A model generated the notes under the pieces. That model made no database searches and was not told where the DNA came from. It saw only the letters and a program-made list of their open reading frames with translations. This document shows, one piece after another, positions 1 through 7,175 of a DNA stretch of 37,461 nt (positions are counted from its first letter, which is position 1; the number at the start of each line of letters is the position of its first letter). The position numbers and the translations under genes are program-made. Origin of the DNA: Flavobacteriales bacterium (GTDB lineage Bacteria > Bacteroidota > Bacteroidia > Flavobacteriales_D > Sanyastnellaceae); the NCBI GenBank assembly GCA_002863125.1, contig PKEB01000027.1:1-37461 (forward strand), in the 5' to 3' direction.

Positions 1-123
1 CGAACGCAACGTGCCGATCGCAGGCGGCGTTTACATCATCCACGTCGATGTCCCAGGCATCGGTGAGAAAACACTCAAGTGGTTCGGCATCATGCGCCCA
101 ACCGATTTGGATAACTTCTGATT
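1..123. repeat. Left arm of a perfect 123-base terminal inverted repeat
   Basis: Bases 1-123 are the exact reverse complement of 37339-37461; the first mismatch is at base 124. The repeat covers the last 39 codons and stop of a T9SS-type gene plus two bases. Beyond it the two flanks differ completely: here a PorV-like gene follows, at the other end a terminator. This looks like two genomic copies of one gene end, or a shared assembly overlap, rather than transposon ends, because no transposase is present. Confidence 0.95.
2..121 (+). CDS. 3' end of a large secreted/cell-surface protein gene, T9SS sorting-tail-like (partial)
   Basis: The open frame enters from the left edge and ends at TGA 119-121, giving 39 residues. 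They include GGVYIIHV and the end KWFGIMRPTDLDNF. A short Gly-Val-Tyr beta strand followed by a Lys-containing strand at the very C-terminus resembles the last strands of type IX secretion sorting domains, which direct proteins across the outer membrane and are then removed or retained. The PorV/PorQ-family gene starts 18 bases downstream, so the two are probably co-transcribed and functionally linked. The N-terminal body is outside the window, so the actual function cannot be read. An identical copy of this tail ends the window on the other strand. Confidence 0.7.
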   Translation, partial: ERNVPIAGGVYIIHVDVPGIGEKTLKWFGIMRPTDLDNF

Positions 124-139
124 TGACCCCGAATTCGCT

Positions 140-1189
140 ATGAAGAATATGCAACATACCATCCTCGCATCCGCTGCCCTGACAGCGTGCTTGATGCTCA
201 CCACGGCGGTCTTTGCCGGAAATCCAGACCGTGCCGGTTCGGCAGGTGCTGGCCAGCTCCTGATCAACCCGTGGGCACAGTCCAACGGCATGGCAGGCAC
301 CAACATGGCCATCACAGAAGGCCTCGAAGGAACCTTCCTCAATGCAGCCGGCCTGGCGTTCATCAACCAAAACGAACTCCGTTTTGCCAACACGCAGTAC
401 CTCTCTGGTTCGGGCATCTCGCTCAACGCCATTGGTTTCGCCACCACGGTCGGTGACGGGGCGGTCCTTGGTTTGAGCGTAATGACCATGGGATTCGGTG
501 ACATTCCAATCACCACCGAAAACCTGCCGGAAGGCGGCATCGGTACGTTCTCGCCCTCGTTCTCGAACATCGGCGTCACGTATTCCAAGGCCTTCTCCAA
601 CTCGATTTACGGTGGCATCACCATGCGCATCGTGAGTGAGGCCATTTCGAATGTTCGGGCATCCGGTGTCTGCTTCGATGCAGGCATTCGCTACGTTTCA
701 GGCGACCGCCTCAACTTCGGCATTGCTTTGCGCAACGTCGGCGCTCCCATGCGCTTTGCAGGGGACGGTTTGACGGTTACCGCTACCCCACAGGGTTCGG
801 CTACGTCGCTCACCATGTTGCAGCGCAGCGAGCGCTATGAATTGCCTTCGTTGGTGAACATCGGATTTGGTTACGACGTCTACCAGTCGGAAATCATCAA
901 TACGACCCTTACCGGTCAGTTCATCTCGAATTCCTTCACCAAGGACCAATTCGGCGGCGGGTTGGAATTCACGTACAACGACCGCTTCGCCTTGCGTGCG
1001 GGCTACTTATGGGAGGATGGCGTAGGCAGCGATGAAGGCATCACTACCGCTTTCACTGGTCCTTCTGCCGGGTTCTCTGTGAATTTGCCTGCATCCCAAG
1101 ACGGTGCAATGATTGGCATCGACTACAGCTACCGAACAACCAATCCATTCAACGGAAACCACAGCATCGGCATCGTTTTGTCGCTGTGA
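140..1189 (+). CDS. PorV/PorQ-family outer-membrane beta-barrel protein
   Basis: This 349-residue protein has a signal peptide (about residues 1-26, cleavage near AVFA/GN) and then an all-beta, Gly- and aromatic-rich sequence of FadL/PorV type. The N-terminal block with NPWAQSNGMAGTNMA and the following FLNAAGLAF matches the typical start of PorV/PorQ proteins, where a conserved Asn-Pro/Ala segment precedes the barrel. PorV is the outer-membrane shuttle and attachment factor of the type IX secretion system. Paralogs often sit beside genes for T9SS cargo, and here the gene follows such a cargo tail by 18 bases. It is probably a dedicated partner of the upstream protein rather than the core PorV, because no other T9SS component genes are adjacent. 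The last residues (IVLSL) fit a terminal barrel strand. Confidence 0.8.
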   Translation: MKNMQHTILASAALTACLMLTTAVFAGNPDRAGSAGAGQLLINPWAQSNGMAGTNMAITEGLEGTFLNAAGLAFINQNELRFANTQYLSGSGISLNAIGFATTVGDGAVLGLSVMTMGFGDIPITTENLPEGGIGTFSPSFSNIGVTYSKAFSNSIYGGITMRIVSEAISNVRASGVCFDAGIRYVSGDRLNFGIALRNVGAPMRFAGDGLTVTATPQGSATSLTMLQRSERYELPSLVNIGFGYDVYQSEIINTTLTGQFISNSFTKDQFGGGLEFTYNDRFALRAGYLWEDGVGSDEGITTAFTGPSAGFSVNLPASQDGAMIGIDYSYRTTNPFNGNHSIGIVLSL

Positions 1190-1248
1190 TTTGACATCCT
1201 TTCACGGTCAGGTGGCGGGCTCCCCGCAACCTCTCCGTCGGAAATTCT

Positions 1249-1256
1249 TATCTTTG
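1249..1256 (+). promoter_or_regulatory. Putative Bacteroidota -7 promoter box upstream of greA
   Basis: TATCTTTG fits the Bacteroidota -7 consensus TAnnTTTG exactly. No clear -33 TTG is visible at the usual distance. Transcription would begin near 1260-1263, just before the hairpin at 1270-1304, so the greA leader would contain that terminator. Confidence 0.5.
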
Positions 1257-1269
1257 TAGAAGCATTGGA

Positions 1270-1304
1270 AGAGAAAGCCCGGTCGTTGGGTTTTCTCTTT
1301 TTTT
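1270..1304 (+). terminator. Rho-independent terminator, or greA leader attenuator
   Basis: AGAGAAAGCCC (1270-1280) pairs with GGGTTTTCTCT (1288-1298) over 11 positions with one G-U pair, around a 7-base loop, and a run of T follows to 1304. It lies 80 bases after the PorV-like stop and about 20 bases before the greA start. It may end the upstream transcript. Because a promoter-like box lies between the two, it may instead act within the greA leader. Confidence 0.75.
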
Positions 1305-1323
1305 GCCTCAACCCCCAATGGAC

Positions 1324-1800
1324 ATGGCAGACATCTCCTACTTTACGAAAGAAGGCTTGCAACGCCTCAAAGACGAAGTGCACCAGCTCGAAACAGTTGA
1401 GCGACCCAAGATCTCCCAGCAGATTGCGGAAGCGCGCGACAAAGGTGATTTGAGCGAAAACGCGGAATACGACGCTGCGAAAGAGGCCCAAGGCCTGCTC
1501 GAAGCCAAGATTTCCAAGCTCAAGAACACGCTGGCCAACGCGCGTCTCGTCGACGATTCCAAAATCGACAACACCAAGGTGTACATCCTGTCGACGGTCA
1601 AAATTCGCAACACGAAAAACAACGCCGAGGTGACCTACACCCTCGTAGCCGAAAATGAAGCCAATCTCGCGGAGAAGAAGATTTCCATCGACTCTCCTAT
1701 TGGCAAGGGCTTGCTTGGCAAAAGCGTAGGTGACATCGCGGAGGTGCAGGTGCCTGCGGGCATTATCCCGTTCGAGGTCCTCGAAATCTCACGCAGCTAA
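1324..1800 (+). CDS. greA: Transcription elongation factor GreA
   Basis: A 158-residue protein of normal GreA length. GreA enters the RNA polymerase secondary channel and stimulates cleavage of backtracked transcripts. The N-terminal coiled coil opens with YFTKEGLQRLKDEV, and the conserved tip region DLSENAEYDAAKEAQ carries the acidic residues that act at the polymerase active site. The C-terminal FKBP-like domain ends with the SPIGKGLLGKSVGD signature. The start at 1324 gives MADISYF, matching the usual family start; an ATG two codons upstream (1318) is possible. The HIT gene follows after one base, so the two form an operon. A hairpin lies immediately upstream. Confidence 0.96.
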   Translation: MADISYFTKEGLQRLKDEVHQLETVERPKISQQIAEARDKGDLSENAEYDAAKEAQGLLEAKISKLKNTLANARLVDDSKIDNTKVYILSTVKIRNTKNNAEVTYTLVAENEANLAEKKISIDSPIGKGLLGKSVGDIAEVQVPAGIIPFEVLEISRS

Positions 1801-1801
1801 G

Positions 1802-2191
1802 ATGGCCTCCATCTTCAGCAAAATCGTCGCCGGGGACATCCCGTGCCACCGCATCGCGGAAAACGACGAGTTCCTCGCCTTCCTCGACATTCAGCCCCTC
1901 GCGGAAGGGCACACCCTCGTCATCCCCAAAAAAGAGATCGACTACTTCTTTGACCTCGACGAGGGGCTGTTGAGCCGCATCAACTTGTTTGCTCGGGACG
2001 TAGCGAAGCAAATCGAGCGCGCCATTCCCTGCCAGCGGGTCGGGGTGGCCGTAATCGGGTTGGAGGTGCCGCACGCGCATGTCCACCTCATCCCGTTACA
2101 GTCCGTGAGCGACATCAATTTCGAGCGGCCCAAGCTCGACGTGACGCAAGAGCGGCTCGCCGCCACCGCGGAGCGCATCCGCAAGGCATAG
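1802..2191 (+). CDS. HIT-family (histidine triad) nucleotide hydrolase/transferase
   Basis: A 129-residue protein of normal HIT size. The family signature HAHVHLIPL occupies residues 91-99, with the triad histidines at 91, 93 and 95, the middle-to-last serving in nucleophilic catalysis on the alpha-phosphate of nucleotides. The N-terminus (IFSKIVAGDIPCHRI) and the LDIQPLAEGHTLVIPKK segment are typical of the bacterial HinT-like branch that cleaves phosphoramidates and adenylylated substrates. It starts one base after the greA stop; this greA-HIT order recurs in Bacteroidota. Its stop converges with the minus-strand sialidase-like gene nine bases away. The exact substrate cannot be told from sequence. 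Confidence 0.93.
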   Translation: MASIFSKIVAGDIPCHRIAENDEFLAFLDIQPLAEGHTLVIPKKEIDYFFDLDEGLLSRINLFARDVAKQIERAIPCQRVGVAVIGLEVPHAHVHLIPLQSVSDINFERPKLDVTQERLAATAERIRKA

Positions 2192-2200
2192 GCATCCTCC

Positions 2201-3529
2201 TTACTCCACGTACCCGTCGAGTATAGCCGTCCAGATGCTCAGGACACCACCGTCGTTGCGCGTCCAGATGGGCCGGACGATACCCCCGTATGCACTGATG
2301 TTGTTGTAATCTCCGAAAAAGCCTTTGGGATTTGTGCGGAATTTCTCTTCGCTGACACGCAAGTTTTCCCACGTGTCACCCCCATCGTAAGACGAAGCCA
2401 CGTACACCTCCGTGTCCCAAGTGGAGCGCAGGTTGAGGTTTTGGTGCTTGGCAAATGACGTACGGCGATCGTAGAAAACGATGTGCACGTTGCCCGTCAC
2501 GTCGTCGACGTCCATCCACGGAAAGAACTGCTGCGCGCCGGGCGAATCGTCGTTGACGCGGACCGGCTCTGTCCAGTTGCGGCCTTGGTCGTCGCTGTAC
2601 ACAAGCCACACATCGTTGTCATCCTCGCCGTTGCGGTTGTCTGTCCAGCAAACGTAAACGCGGCCGCTGTGGGGGCCGTTGCTGCGGTCGACACGTGTGA
2701 CCGGCATACCGTTGGCGCGTCCCACACCGCGGATATCTTGGTCCCAGCCCCCGGCGATAGTGGCGACGCGCAGGTCTCGCTTCAACCACGTGGTGCCGCC
2801 GTCCGTGCTGCGGTCCATCCAGATCGTATCAGCCTGTGCCCACGCCACGTACATCGTGCCGTCCGCGTCGATATCGGGTACTGCGCCTTCGACCGTTTCG
2901 TCGCCGTCCCGGCAATCGCCCGCGATGGCGTTGATGCGAACGGGTTCAGACCACTTTTTGGCCTTGCGGTTGGAGGTGCTGCATAAGATGACGGTGCTGT
3001 CGGCCTCCGCTGGACTGCCGTAAAGGTCAAACTGCGTCCAGCAGGTCAGCAGGGTGGAGCCGTCGGTGCTCACTGCCGCCCATTCCTTGTCTTGGTCTTT
3101 ACTTCCGTTCAGGCCCATCCCCGCGCCCTTGTTCCAGCGTTTACCCGCTTTTTTGGAGCGCTGGACGACAATGCGATCGAGCAACGCTTCCGAGCTCCAG
3201 GCTTGGCCATCGGGATTGGACAAATGGAGGTAGTAAAAATCTTTTTTGGGTGAAGCGACAATGCACGGATCGCCGTACACCCCGTATTTTGAAGTTAACG
3301 TCTCCGTCGCCCACGTCCATCCACCGTCCTTCGACACGTGTGCCCGGTCCAAGATGGAACCTGCCACCATGTGGCGGGGGTTGGCCGGACTCACCGCGAT
3401 TGACGGCTCGCAGGGCTGGTAATTGTAACCATATCCATCAAAAATCAGCACGTTGTCTGGAGCGCGTTGGGCATGAACCAATGTGCAGCTGCACGCCGCC
3501 ACAATGGCCAAAACAGGAGCGTGCTTCAT
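2201..3529 (-). CDS. Secreted BNR/Asp-box (sialidase-like fold) protein
   Basis: This 442-residue protein begins with a signal peptide (to about residue 20, ending LVHA/Q). It contains four Asp-box motifs of the form SxDxGxx[25 protein letters not shown] and SYDGGDTW. Such motifs mark beta-propellers of the sialidase/BNR type. The protein also has CEPSIAVSP near the N-terminus, common in exo-alpha-sialidase-like proteins of unknown activity. I do not see the full set of catalytic arginines and the Asp/Tyr-Glu pair needed to call a real sialidase. No T9SS tail is evident at the C-terminus (LDGYVE). Its ATG overlaps the stop of the His-rich lipoprotein gene by four bases, suggesting translational coupling. 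Function unknown. Confidence 0.8.
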   Translation of the reverse strand: MKHAPVLAIVAACSCTLVHAQRAPDNVLIFDGYGYNYQPCEPSIAVSPANPRHMVAGSILDRAHVSKDGGWTWATETLTSKYGVYGDPCIVASPKKDFYYLHLSNPDGQAWSSEALLDRIVVQRSKKAGKRWNKGAGMGLNGSKDQDKEWAAVSTDGSTLLTCWTQFDLYGSPAEADSTVILCSTSNRKAKKWSEPVRINAIAGDCRDGDETVEGAVPDIDADGTMYVAWAQADTIWMDRSTDGGTTWLKRDLRVATIAGGWDQDIRGVGRANGMPVTRVDRSNGPHSGRVYVCWTDNRNGEDDNDVWLVYSDDQGRNWTEPVRVNDDSPGAQQFFPWMDVDDVTGNVHIVFYDRRTSFAKHQNLNLRSTWDTEVYVASSYDGGDTWENLRVSEEKFRTNPKGFFGDYNNISAYGGIVRPIWTRNDGGVLSIWTAILDGYVE

Positions 3530-4122
3530 TCCGAGGCTTCTCCGCCGTTCAATTCAGCTTGCACGGCGTCGTAAGCCGTTTGCAGCGACTGCAACTCAGC
3601 GAGCAACGCCGCCTGAATTTCGCGAATCTCCTCATCGCTCATGCCTTCCAAATTGAGTTCGTTGCCGTGGTCGTGCGCATGGTCATGGCCGTGGTCGTGG
3701 CCCTCGTGGTCGTGCGCATGGTCATGGCCGTGATCGTGACCCTCGTGGTCGTGCGCATGGTCATGGCCGTGATCGTGACCCTCGTGGTCATGTGCGTGGT
3801 CGTGATCGTGGTTGCGCGCATCGCCTGGGATGCCCACCACGGTCGACTCCCAATCGTGAAAGCGAACGTCCAACTCACCCAGTTGGCTTTCGAGTCGAGC
3901 AAGCTGAATGGCCAACGTGGAATCACCGGCGCTCATGCTCGCTTCAATTTCTTCTTCAATGCGCACCAATGAAGCCTGCATAGCCTCGTGCAAATCCCCG
4001 GAAATGCGGGTCAATTGATCGTGCAATTTGCGCGCTTCTTTCAGGCTTTCACTTTCCGCGGGTTCACCGCATCCAACGGCCACGCAGCACAGCACAATGG
4101 CCATTCCAACAAATCGGTTCAT
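3526..4122 (-). CDS. Histidine-rich putative metal-binding lipoprotein
   Basis: A 198-residue protein with a lipoprotein signal (AVGC, lipidated Cys18). Residues about 25-100 are predicted helical and coiled, rich in Glu, Leu and Ala. Residues about 103-153 consist of a 13-residue unit, [13 protein letters not shown], repeated three times and then partly a fourth time. The C-terminal 40 residues are again acidic and helical. His/Asp runs of this kind bind Zn, Ni, Co or Cu, and appear in periplasmic metal chaperones and stores, but which metal cannot be read. The gene sits between yidD (five bases away) and the sialidase-like gene (ATGA overlap), in the same run as a HupE/UreJ-family membrane protein, which strengthens a metal-related idea. 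No named family is recognised. Confidence 0.75.
   Translation of the reverse strand: MNRFVGMAIVLCCVAVGCGEPAESESLKEARKLHDQLTRISGDLHEAMQASLVRIEEEIEASMSAGDSTLAIQLARLESQLGELDVRFHDWESTVVGIPGDARNHDHDHAHDHEGHDHGHDHAHDHEGHDHGHDHAHDHEGHDHGHDHAHDHGNELNLEGMSDEEIREIQAALLAELQSLQTAYDAVQAELNGGEASE
3668..3810. repeat. 39-base coding tandem repeat (three copies plus degenerate fourth)
   Basis: Copies at 3668-3706, 3707-3745 and 3746-3784 are nearly identical, and a decayed partial copy extends to about 3810. Each unit encodes 13 residues of the His/Asp-rich stretch in the lipoprotein gene. The second and third copies look identical to each other, while the first differs at a few bases, so copy number may vary by slippage or recombination without breaking the frame. 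Confidence 0.92.
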
Positions 4123-4127
4123 GGGGT

Positions 4128-4370
4128 TCAGGTTTTTGTGTTTTCAGTTTCCGCTGCCGGCGGTACGGGATCATAGGCCGGTTTGCTCCACGGGTGGCAC
4201 CTGCCAATGCGGCGAATGGCCATCCAGCCTCCGCGCCACGGGCCGTGTACTTCAATGCTTTCCTTGGCATAAGCCGAACACGTTGGCTGGAATCGACAAT
4301 TGGATCCGAGCAACGGACTCAGCGCGACTTGATAGACGCGGACCAAGAACAGCATTATGGAACGAACCAT
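4128..4370 (-). CDS. yidD: Membrane protein insertion efficiency factor YidD
   Basis: An 80-residue protein that matches YidD along its whole length. The hallmark [19 protein letters not shown] carries the conserved cysteines, and GRCHPW follows. An N-terminal amphipathic segment ([16 protein letters not shown]) would anchor it at the inner membrane. YidD assists YidC-dependent insertion of membrane proteins. In many bacteria it lies between rnpA and yidC near rpmH, but here it is placed in a folate/metal run, with rpmH about 28 kb away. The ATG at 4370 is used; an internal Met at 4355 is an alternative. Confidence 0.95.
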   Translation of the reverse strand: MVRSIMLFLVRVYQVALSPLLGSNCRFQPTCSAYAKESIEVHGPWRGGWMAIRRIGRCHPWSKPAYDPVPPAAETENTKT

Positions 4371-4422
4371 GATGGAAATTTACGAAGTGCAGGGACGCCT
4401 TCACTACAGCCTCTGCCAAATT

Positions 4423-4992
4423 TCAAAAAGGCAAACGCTTCACCGCCATCAGGAACGCCACCGTTCCTGTCACAGCGCAGACGAAAACCTGCTGTTCGCG
4501 CGCCGTAACTCCAGCCGCACGTGCCAAGGAGGCCAGTGCCAAGCACACCGCAAGTATCAGCAATTGCCCCACTTCCACCCCCAAGTTGAAGCGCAGCAAC
4601 GGCATCACAATGCCTTCACCTTCTTCGCGCATCATCCGGAAAAAGGAGCTGAAGCCGAGTCCGTGAATGAGCCCAAACCCCACCGTGGCGAGGTAGGTCA
4701 CATTGTTGCCCCGCTGGCCTTTGGCACCGGCGCCACGGCGCAAGTTCCACAGAGCCGTGGCCGTGATGGTCACGGGGATGAGGAATTCAATCCACGCCCC
4801 ATCTGCGTGCACCCAGCCCATGCCCGCAAGGAGCAGTGTGATGCTATGACCGAGGGTAAAAGCGGTCGCCAGAAGCACTACGCGCCAGGCATCCGCCAAA
4901 CTCGCCCACGCCACCAGGGCCAACAAATACAGCATGTGGTCATATCCGTTGAGGTCGGTGATGTGCTCCACCCCCATGTAGATTTCATTCAT
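4423..4992 (-). CDS. HupE/UreJ-family membrane protein
   Basis: This 189-residue integral membrane protein has about six hydrophobic segments. The family motifs are visible: GVEHITD and GYDHMLYLLAL near the N-terminus, FTLGHSITLL in the second segment, FGLIHGLGFSSFF in the middle, and FNLGVEVGQL later. The conserved His and Asp/Glu residues within membrane segments are thought to carry divalent metal ions; HupE and UreJ proteins are linked to nickel uptake for hydrogenase and urease. No hydrogenase or urease genes are visible here, so the substrate is uncertain. The start overlaps the folA stop by four bases (ATGA). A His-rich lipoprotein gene lies two genes downstream. Confidence 0.88.
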   Translation of the reverse strand: MNEIYMGVEHITDLNGYDHMLYLLALVAWASLADAWRVVLLATAFTLGHSITLLLAGMGWVHADGAWIEFLIPVTITATALWNLRRGAGAKGQRGNNVTYLATVGFGLIHGLGFSSFFRMMREEGEGIVMPLLRFNLGVEVGQLLILAVCLALASLARAAGVTAREQQVFVCAVTGTVAFLMAVKRLPF

Positions 4993-5504
4993 GACGCAAT
5001 GTGGGTGTATTCGACAACCTCAAACGCATGCTCGTTGCGCTCGTCGGCTTCAAACCGACCGTGTGACACCCGGTCCCACCCCGTGGAGACGACGCTCAAA
5101 TCAAAAAAGGTGTCTCCCTCCGGTGCTGCGTCCACGTGAGTTAACAGCACCCGGCCAACATCGCCACGCTCAAGTGCTTGACTGTAAATCTCGCCGCCGC
5201 CAATGATGAATGCCTCCGCTGCACCGGTTGCCGCAGCAGCATCCAAGGCCGCCTGAAGCGAGTGCACAACCTGCGCGCCCGGCGCCGCATACTCCGTGTT
5301 ACGCGTCACCACGATGTTCGTGCGGTGGGGAAGCGGTCGGAACTTCTCCGGGATGGACTCGTAGTTCTTGCGACCGGTGATGACGGCGTGTCCACGCGTT
5401 GTTTCCGAGAAGAACTTCATGTCGTCGCGCAGGCGCCACACGAGGTCGTTGTCCCGTCCGATGACGCCGTTGTTGGCCACGGCAACAATGATGGAAATCC
5501 GCAT
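4989..5504 (-). CDS. folA: Dihydrofolate reductase
   Basis: A 171-residue enzyme of normal DHFR length. It reduces dihydrofolate to tetrahydrofolate with NADPH in the cytoplasm. Visible signatures are VAVANNGVIGRDNDLVWRL at the N-terminus, with the conserved Trp loop, MKFFSETTRGHAVITGRK with the conserved Thr, NYESIP, and the NADPH-binding IIGGGEIYSQAL. The gene lies nine bases after thyA, which produces the dihydrofolate this enzyme recycles; the pair is a classic operon. It overlaps the HupE/UreJ gene by four bases on its 3' side. Confidence 0.97.
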   Translation of the reverse strand: MRISIIVAVANNGVIGRDNDLVWRLRDDMKFFSETTRGHAVITGRKNYESIPEKFRPLPHRTNIVVTRNTEYAAPGAQVVHSLQAALDAAAATGAAEAFIIGGGEIYSQALERGDVGRVLLTHVDAAPEGDTFFDLSVVSTGWDRVSHGRFEADERNEHAFEVVEYTHIAS

Positions 5505-5513
5505 GGCCTGGGC

Positions 5514-6308
5514 TTAGACGGAAACTGCCGCTTTGATGTGCGGATGCGGATCGTAGTTCAACAACTTGAAGTCGTCGTAGGTGAAGGCAAACAAATCCTT
5601 CACGTCCGGATTCATCCACATCTGCGGCAGCGGACGCGGGTCGCGGGTCAACTGCTCACGGGCCTGTTCCACATGGTTGGTGTAAAGGTGGACGTCGCCA
5701 AACGTGTGCACAAATTCGCCCGGTTCTAAGTCGCACACTTGCGCCATCATCATGGTGAGCAAAGCGTAAGAAGCGATGTTGAAGGGAACACCTAGAAAGG
5801 TGTCAGCGGAACGTTGGTAGAGCTGGCAATTCAAGCGGCCATTGTCCACGTGAAACTGGAACAAGCAGTGGCACGGCGGCAAGGCCATCTCATCAATGAA
5901 ACTCGGATTCCACGCGGAAATGACGTGGCGTCGGGAATACGGATTGGTCTTGATTTGCTCCACCAACTTGGCAATCTGGTCGGTGTGGGTGCCGTCGGGG
6001 TTGGGCCAGCTGCGCCATTGGTAGCCGTAAACCGGTCCGAGGTCGCCGTTTTCGTCGGCCCACTCGTCCCAAATGCGGACGCCGTTGTCCTTAAGGTACT
6101 GAATGTTGGTGTCGCCTTGCAAAAACCACAACAGCTCGTGGATGATAGAACGCAGGTGCAGCTTTTTGGTGGTCAACACCGGAAAGCCTTCCTGCAAATC
6201 AAAACGCATCTGGTAGCCAAAACACCCGATGGTACCGGTTCCTGTGCGGTCTTCGCGCAGGTTGCCATTGGTCAGCAAATGGTCAAGTAAATCATGGTAT
6301 GCACGCAT
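5514..6308 (-). CDS. thyA: Thymidylate synthase (ThyA type)
   Basis: A 264-residue protein, the usual length of bacterial ThyA. It converts dUMP and methylene-tetrahydrofolate to dTMP and dihydrofolate. The N-terminal [12 protein letters not shown] motif binds phosphate, the SRRH block (residues 125-128) supplies phosphate-binding arginines, and the catalytic cysteine is Cys146 in [29 protein letters not shown] and the C-terminal [10 protein letters not shown] are also family signatures. It heads a minus-strand run thyA-folA-HupE/UreJ-yidD-lipoprotein-BNR protein. A promoter-like TACCTTCG lies four bases before its ATG. Confidence 0.98.
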   Translation of the reverse strand: MRAYHDLLDHLLTNGNLREDRTGTGTIGCFGYQMRFDLQEGFPVLTTKKLHLRSIIHELLWFLQGDTNIQYLKDNGVRIWDEWADENGDLGPVYGYQWRSWPNPDGTHTDQIAKLVEQIKTNPYSRRHVISAWNPSFIDEMALPPCHCLFQFHVDNGRLNCQLYQRSADTFLGVPFNIASYALLTMMMAQVCDLEPGEFVHTFGDVHLYTNHVEQAREQLTRDPRPLPQMWMNPDVKDLFAFTYDDFKLLNYDPHPHIKAAVSV

Positions 6309-6312
6309 GCTA

Positions 6313-6320
6313 CGAAGGTA
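6313..6320 (-). promoter_or_regulatory. Putative -7 box before thyA
   Basis: On the minus strand the sequence is TACCTTCG, one mismatch from TAnnTTTG, followed by four bases and then the thyA ATG. The same 8-mer precedes ruvC. The close spacing suggests a very short or absent 5' untranslated region. No -33 element is clear. Confidence 0.4.
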
Positions 6321-6389
6321 TTTCCTACCCCCTGCATTTCCCGTGCCCGTGGAAATCGGGTTGAAAAGAATTGGCTAACGCGGCGGACG

Positions 6390-7175
6390 TCAGGTGAAGC
6401 GGCGTACCGCCCATGATTTTTCCGCCAATGCATCCAATGGCATGGCCCAGCGGTAGAAAAAATTAATGACCACCAAGTGCAACACCAGCGTGGCATGCAA
6501 CGGCAAGATGTACCAAGGCCAGGCCAGGTCCGGCACAAACGGATTGTCCACCTTTGGCGCCTCCCACATGTACATGTAATTCGCTGAGATTTCTGCGGGA
6601 TGATAGGTATTGAGGTGCCAATTGAGCACCCCCACAGAAGTCGAGAGCACCGCCGCTACTACATACGTCCAGGCCCAACCCCACTTCGGAAAACGGAATC
6701 CATATACACGAGCCATGATGATGGGGATGACCAAGATGGCTGTGTGGTTCGCGTAGTATTGTGCCAGGATCAATGGAGCATCTCCGATGGTCAGCTGCGG
6801 CGTAAGCAACGCGTGTACCCCGCCGATCGTTCCGAGAAAGGCCGAAAACGTGAAGACTTTCTGGTTCTTCCAAAAGCAATTCAAAGCGACCAACCAACCA
6901 TTGATACCGCAGAAATGCACTGGCAAGTTGCGGTGGATGGTTAATTCCACGTCCGGGTTGAGCATCCCGTACAGAAGCGGCACGAGATTAACGAAGATCA
7001 TGAAAATCCCCAAGTTTCGGAGTGCTCGCTCCTTGCGCGAGCCGGTCAACTTTTGGTACGCTTGCACGACGGTATAACCGACCAAAACAGAACTGATTAA
7101 ACAATACCAATACCGCGGTTCATCCATGCGGACAATCACATCGTAGGCCTGTTGAATGGCTTCGGCTTCGTTCAT
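6390..7175 (-). CDS. TIGR02206/YwaF-family integral membrane protein
   Basis: This 261-residue protein has about seven hydrophobic segments. It matches the TIGR02206 (YwaF-like) family through NLPVHFCGINGWL, an in-membrane Pro-His-Cys motif, the YYANHTAILVIP segment, and the NYMYMWEAP motif followed by a WPWYILP segment near the C-terminus. Members are polytopic membrane proteins whose transport role is not established. The start codon overlaps the mscS-type stop by four bases, so it is translated with that channel gene. A gap of 81 bases separates it from thyA, which holds the thyA promoter-like box. Confidence 0.8.
   Translation of the reverse strand: MNEAEAIQQAYDVIVRMDEPRYWYCLISSVLVGYTVVQAYQKLTGSRKERALRNLGIFMIFVNLVPLLYGMLNPDVELTIHRNLPVHFCGINGWLVALNCFWKNQKVFTFSAFLGTIGGVHALLTPQLTIGDAPLILAQYYANHTAILVIPIIMARVYGFRFPKWGWAWTYVVAAVLSTSVGVLNWHLNTYHPAEISANYMYMWEAPKVDNPFVPDLAWPWYILPLHATLVLHLVVINFFYRWAMPLDALAEKSWAVRRFT

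Noticed and set aside
1213-1229. Small GC hairpin (GCGGG/CCCGC) after the PorV-like gene as a terminator
   Set aside because: The stem has only five pairs and no T tract; the hairpin at 1270-1304 is far better.
2201-3529. Calling the BNR protein a true sialidase
   Set aside because: Only Asp boxes are clear; the catalytic arginine triad and Tyr/Glu pair are not evident by reading.
3668-3810. CRISPR-like array of 39-base units
   Set aside because: There are no spacers; the units are contiguous, in frame, and encode His/Asp repeats.
4357-5139. Plus-strand 260-codon frame across HupE/UreJ and folA
   Set aside because: Antisense to two conserved genes; composition is unlike a protein (many His, Gln and Arg).
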